Shown: piece by piece, positions 25,975-36,067 of the stretch
Layout: the number at the start of each line of letters is the position of its first letter
Position numbering within the stretch: position 1 is the first letter of the stretch
From: Smallanthus sonchifolius
Lineage: Eukaryota; Streptophyta; Magnoliopsida; Asterales; Asteraceae
Direction: 5' to 3'
NCBI GenBank assembly: GCA_023525975.1
Contig: CM042018.1
Span: 103,780,001-103,844,000 of the forward strand
DNA length: 64,000 nt
Made by a program: the position numbers and the translations under genes
Notes under the pieces: generated by a model
Database searches by the model: none
Told to the model about the DNA's origin: nothing
The model's input: the letters and a program-made list of their open reading frames with translations, nothing else

Positions 25975-27054
25975 CTAAGCGTCATGACTAACATGTGCCG
26001 GACATCGAAAATAATACAATTTCTCAGCCATAGAACGTCGATACTTCATAGCTGTCTCTTGAAATTCCATGGATATATCTAGTTGCTTACCCATAACCAG
26101 ATGTTCCATTACCATACAAGCATGTACCCCAGAATTTTGATGTGACCCAACCATTGTATCGAGGCTTATAATTATCGTTTTTGTAAATGTGTATTACCTT
26201 TTCTTCCCTCCCAGACTTCCTCCAGTACCCAATGTTGACCAACAACGCACCAAAATACACAATAAATTTTGTCAATACTGGACAAACCACCTCTGTGTAT
26301 TTTGGGCGGCTAAAATCATCATAATTGTATTGTGTTAAATCCATACTATTGAGATCAACTCTAATTAGTAACCATTCACTTGCACTGATTAAAAGTGGAA
26401 GATAAATATAATCAACCTCCCAAAGTGGAGGGAAAAATCTTTTCATACCGATTGCAATTGAAATTGCAGATGTATCTTCCGATTGTAGTAAAAGGTGGTT
26501 GTAAAACTGTGGTTTTAAAACAGCCCAACGTATATTTAAATGACTATTTTTAACTAGTTTGGTATGTCTCCAAATCATTAGTCTTTGCACCCACGCTTCG
26601 ATATGCTGTAAAAAATATTAATACAGAGTTTTTTAGAGTAAAACATAATTTAAAAGATACAAAACTATTAAATCTTACCGTCGGTGATAAACGACCTTAG
26701 TTTTGGCACCCTAAAAGAGTACCCCCAAAATACTTTATCAAGCGCTACAGCATACTCAAATAAACGTAAATAACAGACATCTGCATCTCCGTTTTTATAA
26801 AACTGGATAACATTTTCAAATAAGTTTTCCGACTCCTCACACGGAGTCGCCCATTTTTGTTTTTTAGGAGGGTTATCTTCTTGGTTAACCGGTTGATTCT
26901 CTTGGACCGATGAAGATGATGCACTAATATCTTTTTGTTGTCCCTTTGGTAGATGAAGACGTCTCCAAGGTTGTGACATCCAGTTCGATGATTTGTGTAT
27001 TAGCTGGGAGTGGTATCGATCTTGATCATTTCCTGTTTCATGGTAGTTTTCCAT
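25975..27054 (-). pseudogene. ULP1/C48 protease-like gene of the MULE, catalytically dead
   Basis: Exon 1 (27054 to about 26679) encodes a charged N-terminal region from an ATG. A second exon begins near 26605 (HIEAW) and continues through LWEVDYIYLPLLI, SASEWLLIRVDL and MDLTQYNYDD, the core of a ULP1-type cysteine protease. Such proteases cleave SUMO conjugates. The usual catalytic His-Trp pair reads Glu-Trp (codon 26375-26377). Near 26148-26155 the frame shifts; the next frame holds NSGVHACMVMEHL where DCGV is expected, so the Cys is Ser (26131-26133). It then ends with RRSMAEKLYYF and a stop at 25975-25977. Simple splicing of the two exons does not keep phase. I therefore call it a pseudogene, although an altered, non-catalytic protein is possible. 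Confidence 0.7.
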
Positions 27055-27180
27055 GGCTCAAATAAGAGAGAAGTGTTTGTAGTGAAATATATAGAGGCAT
27101 GTATTTATATTGTCAGGTTTCCTATATTAGATAATAAAAAATTCATTAACTAGAAAATTACATAAAAAAGATACAGTGTC

Positions 27181-27415
27181 TGTCAGCCTTTAAGCACGGT
27201 AGTGATAATAACCCATCTTGACACATGCATATCCGTTTATGGCACTCGCGGAAGTGAACAGTGTATGTCAGCCTTTAAGCACGGTAGTGATAATAACCCG
27301 TCTGGACACATGCATATCCGTTTATGGCACTCGCGGAAGTGAACAGTGTCTGTCAGCCTTTAAGCACGCTAGTGATAATAACTGGTGTGGACACATGCAT
27401 ATCCCTATGTATCTA
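27181..27415. repeat. 85-bp tandem repeat, about 2.8 copies
   Basis: TGTCAGCCTTTAAGCACG starts at 27181, 27266 and 27351, a constant 85-bp period. The first two copies are nearly identical and the third is truncated and more diverged. It lies upstream of the C48-like gene and may be its promoter side. Confidence 0.9.
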
Positions 27416-27419
27416 TTAT

Positions 27420-29239
27420 CATGTTCACGGGTGTCAAGGCCACAAACTTCCAAAACAATATGGGATTCCCATTCACGGGTGTCAAAGCCACCTTTAGTTC
27501 ATGTGCATGGTGGTCCCTTTTTTTTATCCTAACCTTCATAATGATATGAGAGCACATGAAATTTAAATTGCCCACGTGTATGTAAACAATAATTTTTAAT
27601 GGAAAATGATGTTGATAATCAAAATAAGGTCATTTATAATAATGGTTACTAATGACAGATTCCATCTGGAACACGGGTTGGTAAGTTACGTAGACCTCGC
27701 GTAATATTATGGGGACGAGTAAACGAAAAAAAATATTTTTTCAAATGTTAAATATAAATAACTTTGTCCAAAGTTCGAGAAAATGAGTTTTTTTTAAATG
27801 AACTTGGTTAATTATGTAATGTTTTTTTTAAGTTAGAGAAATAAATATATATTTTCACCTGATTTTGATAAGGATTGGTTGTTTAAACAAAGTTTGATGT
27901 CAACAACGTTGTGAATGCGATGGCTACTCCTATTCAGATGGCTTCGATTACTCCACTGACTCGGACTCGGACTAATCTTTTGTTGATGTTTTATTTATGT
28001 TTTAATCTATTTCTGATGTTTTAATTATGTTTTAAACTATTGCTGATGTTTTAATTATGGTTTAATCTATTGTTGATGTTTTAATTATTTTTAATATATT
28101 GTTGGTGTTTTAATTTATTCTTATTATAATAATTAAAAAAAAAACCAACTCTATATATTGAATGCCTATATAAAAAGGCAAATGTCTTCTCTGCAAAATT
28201 ATCCCACAAGCTTCCATATTCCATATAATGCCTACATTTTTATAATCAAACACACACACACAAAATTATCCCACAAGCTGTATGATTTAATCACACACAC
28301 AAGCTTCAATGACACACACATCCAAAAAACCTCGTGATTTAATTGAAGCTCTATCGTCGTCTTAAAGTTAGAATTGGTGGACTCGAAAATATAACACAAT
28401 CTCTTTCATGGAAGTGTGTACTCCAAGCCGGTGAATGGCCCGACTTCGTGATTCTCAACCTACAGCTTGTCTTTTCCAAGCGCCGTAGAAGAACGGAGGC
28501 CCGATGAGAGGTGGTTGTGGAAGAACAATGTTGCATGTGTTGGGTGTGCTTAGAAAACCTCCATCAACGCGGTTGCAGCTAATACCCCCGGGATGCCTAT
28601 CTAACCCACATACGGGGATCGTGTCAGGAAGGGAAATGAGAGATATCTAAGCCACCCTCTAACGTGTAAACCTCGGGGAATAAAGTAGCAATTGTATATT
28701 TTTGTTGTTAAGTCACTTTTTTAGACCATGTAAAGCTTATTAAGCGAGTTTATCAAACTCTAACGTGTAAACCTCCGGGGAAATCTTTTAGTCTTACTAG
28801 TGAGATTGGGGGACGGGGTAGGTAACAAGTTTGGAAATCTTTTAGTCTTCAACCAAAGCATCAACGGTAATATATTTTATTTAAAATAAAATATCTTTTA
28901 TGACATCTTTTAGTCAATACATCAACAGTAACCCGTTTGGACACACACTACTCAATACATCAACAGTAACATTATGACATCTTTGAAATTGAGAATCTTA
29001 TTTAGAGAATCTTATTCAGAGAATCTCTGTAAGATATGTAATATGAAAGAATCTCTGTAGAAATCTCTGTAGGAATCTCTGTGAGATATGAAATATCTCT
29101 GAAAGAATCATGTTATAGATGGTGATAAGATAAGTCTTCAACCAAAGCATAAATAAGCCTTCAACGAAACAGATTCAAAGCATAAATAAACCAAAACTAT
29201 CTCAAAGTCTTTCAAGTCTCTCCTTTCATATCTCTCATA
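27420..29239. other. MULE interior without a readable gene
   Basis: A short Ser/Asp-rich frame (SDGFDYSTDSDSD) ends at TAA about 27972-27974 and may be the tail of a lost gene. Short direct repeats AATTATCCCACAAGCT (about 28197 and 28264) and AACGTGTAAACCTC are present. Nothing else is supportable. Confidence 0.4.
27980..28115. repeat. 30-bp tandem repeat, about 4.5 copies
   Basis: GATGTTTTAATTATG-type units start at 27985, 28015, 28045 and 28075. It is AT-rich and diverged in the last unit. Confidence 0.85.
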
Positions 29240-29416
29240 ATGTCATTAATCCGTCCATTTCTTGTTAGATTATACTATGGTGGTAATTTTTCATACGAAA
29301 ACGGAGTTGTTTTCTCTAATGAATCAACTCGAACTACTTCCTTTATTATTTACCACAGAATGCGATATGAAGAATTACTTCATATGGTTTATGCACCGGG
29401 CCATGTGGTATTTTAA
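29240..29416 (+). pseudogene. MURA-like transposase N-terminal fragment
   Basis: A 58-codon frame starts MSLIRPFLVRLYYGG and includes YENGVVFS and RYEELLHMVY. The pattern, a beta strand, a Y-x-G-G turn and an EL-rich helix, is the N-terminal domain of plant MuDR transposases. The frame ends at TAA 29414-29416 with no zinc-binding or DDE region after it. It points outward toward the right inverted repeat, so the coding part was truncated or rearranged. The recognition is from motif pattern only. Confidence 0.5.
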
Positions 29417-29639
29417 TCATGTCTTCCCCAACCCGTGACTAGCAACCCGTGATTAGTAGGCATACATATCTTGGGATATGAAACAACAAACATGTGACTA
29501 CCAATGATTAACTTAATAAAGTCAAATATATTAAAGAACAATTTGGGTTAATACACGTGATTATCAGCAATAACTACACGTGATCATTAGAAACAATAAA
29601 CATGTGATTATCGAAAACAACAAACATGTGACTATGTGA

Positions 29640-29950
29640 CTACCATGCATGTGGACTAAGAATTGAGTCAAACTAGACCAAACTGTGGTTGTGAACGTGG
29701 GAAATAACACAAACCATGGTTGTGAAGCTAGAATTGAGTCAAATCATGGTTGGTAACCACGGTTTCATTAAAGAAATCACCAAACCTTGGTTGTGAAGTA
29801 AAGAATTTCCAAACCGTGGTTGTGAAGTGGGGAAACACACCAAAACGCGGTTGTGAAGTGGGGAAACACCATTTGTGATACTACTTTCCTTTTAACACCA
29901 TTTGTGAAAGAGAATGGTGAAATAACACCATTTCAGAAGAAAAAAAATCC
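29640..29950 (-). repeat. Right terminal inverted repeat of the MULE
   Basis: Read on the minus strand, this follows the left repeat block by block: CTGAAATGGTGTTATTTCAC, the ACCACGGTTTG array, CTTTAATGAAACCGTGG, then TGACTCAATTCTTAGTCCAC. The last block corresponds to about 25568-25582 on the left, beyond the nested LTR. Confidence 0.85.
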
Positions 29951-30316
29951 GAGTTATCTGGTTTATTTGTTTTTATCGTTTATAGGTTTGGATATGTTTA
30001 GGATTGTTTTTATCCATGCATGTAAACAATCGTGATTTTTGTTTCAGTATTCAATATAGAAAAGAGTCGAACTAATTGGTTCAAAGATTGTGTTTTGGTG
30101 TGTTCGTAAAGGGGCCTGGTTACCAACACTAACTGTGTTGATTTCTTACCTAATATGTATAGATTAATTCGTATTTACGAGTTCTTTTAGATCTCAAAGT
30201 TGTTAGTTAAAGTTCTATGAACTAATGAAAACAAAGGTGGCAATGTCATGCCAAAATCATGACGAAGTAAATCGAACTTATTTATAGCAACATACAAAAC
30301 ATATGATCAAATAGGT

Positions 30317-33300
30317 TCATGGATCAAAAGATGGAATATGATCTAAAGAACCATATTTCATTAGCCACACGAGTCTCTCAACAACACTTCTGTAAGGGTC
30401 ATCCTCTCGCTTTCTTAACAAATACGCCATATTCTTTTCGACATCACATTTTATTTGCGTGTATAACTCTAGCAAATAATCTTTGTCATCTGACATATGC
30501 TCCTTTCCTTTTGTTCGTATGGGCTTCCCAAACAGAAAGTAGTATCGACCTGGTAGCTTGGGCAGAAAGATAGGTGTATGAAGTGGTTGGTTAGCAATCT
30601 CTCCGCTCATCCCCTCCCTATCATCAAAGAAGATCACCCAAATGATCATTAATACAATTTGACTAGCTGCAAGCATACCGCTCAAAATGAACTGCCTGTG
30701 GGGAAAAAGAATTCATAAGCAAATAGTGTCGAGTAAATTCACCTCAAGTTTGTTCGCCCTTGATTATATTCTTTCACCATCTGATCAAGGAAAGGGATTC
30801 TCTTCATGTCATTATAATCAACGATTAGCTGGCAACAAAGTGGATTAACTAGTGAGCATCAACACGAAATAAGTTATAAATCTATAATGAAGTCGAAAAC
30901 TAGCTTGTTTGGGAAGCTGAAGTTGTGTCAACTGTCAAGTAAATCTGTAAAGAGAGTGAGTGTGTTGTTACTTCTAATAGATCATCTTCCCCAACGCCGC
31001 CAAACGGTATAATGGTGGCCCCAAGCTTCACTGCCATTCTTACAAATTCTTGTTTATCAGGCCAAAATAACTTACAAGTTTCACCCTATTAACCACACAA
31101 GAAAGTTATTGAGGAACTAAAAGAACACCCTTTTCTTAAGAAATAACACACCTTGCGATGGAGAGACTCGCGCGCACCACCAGGGTAAAGTAAGCCATAC
31201 GAGTTTCTTGATAACAATCTGAAAAGATTTCTAGCAGAAACTGGAATTACACCAATCATCTTCACTGCATCCGTATATGGAATCATAACAATTTCATGTT
31301 CAACACGGATCTGATAAAATGATGGATGGGCTAAACCATGAAGTGTTATTTTCTTTTCCCTCAGAAATTCTAAGACAACAGAAAAAGCATCAAATCCCCA
31401 TAGCATGTGATTACCAACTACTAATACAGGCCCTTTATCAGGAATCCCTGCAAGACCTCTCACTATCTTTCCATCCTCCATTGTTGAAAACACTGCTGTA
31501 CCCGTATAAAGCCGGAACCACCTGCATTGGATCATATGTTAACATATATCAAATGTCAATCTATTAAGTTTACAGGAAAAGACCATTGTTAACTTTATTA
31601 AATTACCAACTTTCCCAGGGTGAACTTTTAAACTCTGTCATACTCATAGGCAAAAGTTCCTTGAATATATCATGCTTAGAAGAATGACGGTACATCTGAG
31701 TAGTTCTTATAGCAGACAACAAATTAACACCATTCTCCTGCACGAATAAGAAAGGGGCTTTATTGCAGCTACTTTATCATATCATCTTTCGTATTTGATT
31801 AGTTTTTAGACACGAAGAGATCGATCGGTTAACGAATACCAGTAGGATTGTGTGCCCCTTTCCCTCAAACACGCGTACGTTGCAGTGCTTCAACAATCTT
31901 GAAAGCCTTTTGGCTTCACTTTTACTTGGCATGAAATCATCCTTCCCACTGAATTCAGACATTCTTATATGTCAACAAATGTGCCACATGAATATATAAG
32001 TAACAAGAATTAAACTGTTAGAGTCAATAATATTGAGTTAGTTATATTCAGTTAGTTGGTTGGTTAATAGTTGGGTTTGTTTACTAATAGCTAATCCTCT
32101 ACTTGGTATAAATAAGTGGTCATTTGTATTGTAGCACATTGAGAAATACAAACACATTTTCACATTCCTTCTTTAGATAACTAGTTTTCTATTTAGATTA
32201 GATTAATTTAGCTAGATTAGATTAGTTTAGAATTTCTTCATAAACTATGATTTGCATGATTAAAAGAAGAAAGAAACCTAGCAATCACAAGTACTTGAGC
32301 TGTAATAACATGGAGACGAGAATTAGAGTAAGCAGCAGCCAATTCAACTAGCTTCAACCTCCATATGAGAGTGTCTTTGGGCAATATTCTGGCCGCCATC
32401 TATCCAAACAAGTATAAAATGACAATCAATATAGATGATATAGAAACTGGACAGAAGTATATTATTATTGATATTCAATAGTAATTAACTTAAAAACAAG
32501 TTGTTCTTACAGAAAGAATTGGCACATCTTCTGCAAGATTGCCAAACAATTGCCAAAGAGATGACGAATAATTCGCATCACTTATTTCAACCATTGCCAT
32601 ATTTACAAAATCACCTAAGCACAAAATGTTGGAATGCATAAAACAAACAGGATATGATGCAGAAAATGACCCAAGCGACTCGCATTACAAATGTTTCATC
32701 AAAACTCGAAAATTGACTAACTTATGAACCAAATTTGAATCATGAGAAAACAAATGAAGATCATAGTAGGTTCAAGTTTAAATTGTTAATTAATAGTAGC
32801 CTACTTAGAAGGGAGCTCATAGGAAGATCCCTCAAAAACGACGTTAAAGGCTGCGCTGGCGACCTCTCATAAGAAGTTGCTGAAATGGATATAATAGTAG
32901 TCACTATCTGACATGCATAGAGTTGATAAACCCTGAACCTTAAAAAACGTAGAAATAAGAAAAGAAAGGAAACAGGTTGACCTGGGTTTGCTAGTATGAG
33001 CATTAAGTCAACTGTAGGATTACGAGCAGCCACTGCAAGTGCTAAGTTTCCTCCAAAAGAATCACCAAGCAGATAAATTGGTTTATCTGGGGATGTAGTG
33101 TGCTCGATCATCACAGTTTCTTCCACAATTTGAATCAGACCTTTGTGAAAATGAGGTTGTTTATGAAACTACTTTAGAGAGTTTGTAGATGGACTAATTT
33201 TATGAAATGTTATATAAATGCAAGAGAGGATGATAACCTTCTAATGGTGTTCGATCTGAAGCAGGAATATGCAAGCATTGAACATGAAAAACCCTGTCAT

Positions 33301-35645
33301 TGAAGAAACTTGTATTTAATATAGTAACAGTGACCAATATCTTTCATGAAGTTTATATTCTGCTCATTTGTGAAGACCTAAGCGAGTTGGAGGACCCCTT
33401 TGGCCCATGCATTGATAGGATTTGAGAAAAAAAACACTAAAAGATACAAAGGAAATTATCACAAATCTCATAATTAATTCATCACCTAATGATATAAATA
33501 AACTCTAATTTTACAATGAGCACCCCGCAACTAAACCAAAATAAACATAATAATCCCTAAATTTAATAATAATAATAATAATATATACCGTAACAATACT
33601 CCATCTTTAAAATATTCTTGACCTCAAGAATCATAAAATTAAAAAAGTTTGCAATATCCATGGACTCTTTGGGTCGACCCGTTCCACGGTGGACGTCATT
33701 CAGTTCGTCTGATGGCATCCAGGCCTATGTCAACGGGAGGCCACAGTGAACGCCATTCGCGTCTCTCAGTTGCATCGTCTATCGGTGTCATTTCTTCCTT
33801 TGCGGACAACGGTTACATTGCTTGTTTCAACAAGTTCGGAACCACTGATGGTGCGGTTTTTGGCACCGGTACAGGTGCGATTGTTAGTGCCCGTTTTAGG
33901 TGCGTGTTTGGGGTTGTTTTAGGTGTAGGCGGAGCATGTTGTGGTGCTTATTGTGGGTGTGAGTTCGGTGTTCTTGACTAGTTTTGGTGCAGGCAACACG
34001 AGTGGTTGTATTTTTAGGAGTGATTTGGGGGTAGATGTTGGTGGTGGTGTGAATGACGCAATGGAAGCTTGTTTCTGCTTCCTCTCGGTTGGAACCAATC
34101 CTAGTGCTATCATTATCTATTCCTGTTGTTTCATCATGGTTGCAAGAGTAGGTTGGAGATTGGCAATAGCTTTTGTCGTGATCTTTAATGGCCTTATCAA
34201 CGTCTTGGTTACGGTGTTCATCATCGTGGCTACGTGAATCCGATGAAGATTTCCCGGTAAAGCTCTAATACCCTTGATAGGGTTAAAACCAGCATTTGAG
34301 AAGAAGAAGCTAAAATATAGGAAGGAAATTATGACCAATCTCATAATTCATTTATAAGATACCTAATAATATAAATGAATCATGATCTTACAGTGATCAC
34401 CCCGCAACTAAACCAAAATAAACATAATAATCCCTAAATTTAATAATAATAATAATAAATACCGTAACATGCATGCACAAAACTTCTACACTTTTTCTAT
34501 TAGTATTTTTTTCTGGATTCAATTTTATCCCGACCAATGAGGTCCATTCTCATACAGAGCTAACGTAGGAGATAGCAAATTCATACTTTGAGTAACTGGG
34601 CAATAACAAAGAGGCTACAAAAGAACCCAACTTAACGGACATAACTTTCGCCCTGTGTGGAGTTATGGGCCCAACTTGACCAGTTTTCGGGTTATGGAAT
34701 TTTCCCTGATTTTAGCGATTTTAAATTATTTCTTTTTTATATGAAAACAAATGAATCTTTAATTTGGGTAATTTCTTCGTTTATTTAGGAAGTCAATTTA
34801 ATTTGGTAGAATTTAACATGACCTATCAAATTGAGATTTACTCTATACAGAAGAGGAGTGGGGTTCATTACAGAACACAAATTTATTATGATAACAAAAA
34901 ATAACCATAAATCGTTTAATTCATTAATCAATTGTTCATATTTTTTAAATTGTGTATTTTTTACATAGAAAGCATATGTTTATGAATATAAAAAAACCAT
35001 CAAACTAATTTTTTCATATTTTTGTAACTGTTACCTGCACATGTGTAAGTCATGTGTAGGTAGGCTATATCACTCACACACACACACACGCACGCACGCG
35101 CGCACACACACACACACAGATATATATATATAAGGGAGGTTCAAATAAGAAATAGTTTTTCGCTAAAAAATCTAAGAAATGACAAAAACCTTAAGAAACG
35201 ATATTAAACGAACTCTGATTGAGCTCATTTCAACGGCGTTGGAACCGTCTCGTCGAACTCTATCATCTTAGCTTTTAGGGTTTAGCTTTTAAGGTTTAGC
35301 TTTTAAGGTTTAGATTTTACGTTTGAATTTTAGGACTTTAGCTTTAGGGTTTAGCTTTTAGGGTTTAGATTTTATGGTTTAGGTTTTTTTTTTTTGTGAG
35401 GGTGGGGGGTTTAGGTTTTTGGGGGTGGGTTTAGGTTTTTCGAGAGTGGGGGGTTTAGGTTTTTGGGGGGTGGAGGTGGTGGTTTTAGGCTTTTCGGGGT
35501 GGGGTTGGAGGGGGGTTTAGGTTTTTGGGTCCGGGTTAGGGTTCGATGAGATGGTTCCAACGCCGCTATAATGAGCTCAATCGGAGTTCGTTTGACCCAC
35601 TTTTTAGGATTTTTTTGCAAAAAACCACTTATTAGTGGAACTGTC

Positions 35646-35683
<38 letters not shown>

Positions 35684-36014
35684 GAGGGATCAAGAGAAAA
35701 CCACAAAGTTAGGCGAAAACCAAGAAAACCACATCATTTCAGACAATTTTTTTATTTACGTATACGTATCCAAAAATAATTTTTTTGATTTACGTATACG
35801 TAACCACAGTTTTTTTGTTTTATGTTTACGTATACGTAACACTATGTGTAAAAATGTTTTTTGGTAAAAATGTTTAATATTACATTGATAATCTTATAAA
35901 TAAATAAAAATAAAATAAAACAAAAAATAAATATTATTATATGATTGGGTAAAATTGGTTTTTTTAGTGGTTTTCGCGGTTTTCGCCTAACTTATGGTTT
36001 TCTCTGGAACCCTC

Positions 36015-36067
<53 letters not shown>

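Larger units (their letters stand above)
22784..29950. mobile_element. Mutator-like element carrying a ULP1-like protease gene
   Basis: The ends read AGTTTTTTTTTCTGAAATGG and, on the other strand, GGATTTTTTTTCTTCTGAAA. They continue as long inverted repeats (about 390 bp once a nested insertion is removed). The flanks GAGTTATTTG (22774-22783) and GAGTTATCTG (29951-29960) match at nine of ten bases, the 9-11 bp duplication expected of Mutator elements. Inside are a C48 protease-like gene (25975-27054, minus), a MURA-like N-terminus (29240-29416, plus) and tandem repeats. MULEs carrying ULP1-like genes (Kaonashi type) are established in plants. This one is 7167 bp, of which 2427 bp plus a duplication is a later solo LTR. 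Confidence 0.8.

Noticed and set aside
33649..33981. 110-codon plus-strand frame
   Set aside because: It lies antisense inside the TRIM-like element, is Gly/Val rich with no recognisable domain, and the minus strand better fits a gag leader.
35270..35540. Interstitial telomere
   Set aside because: TTTAGGG-like units are irregular, mixed with AAGG variants, and bounded by MITE ends.
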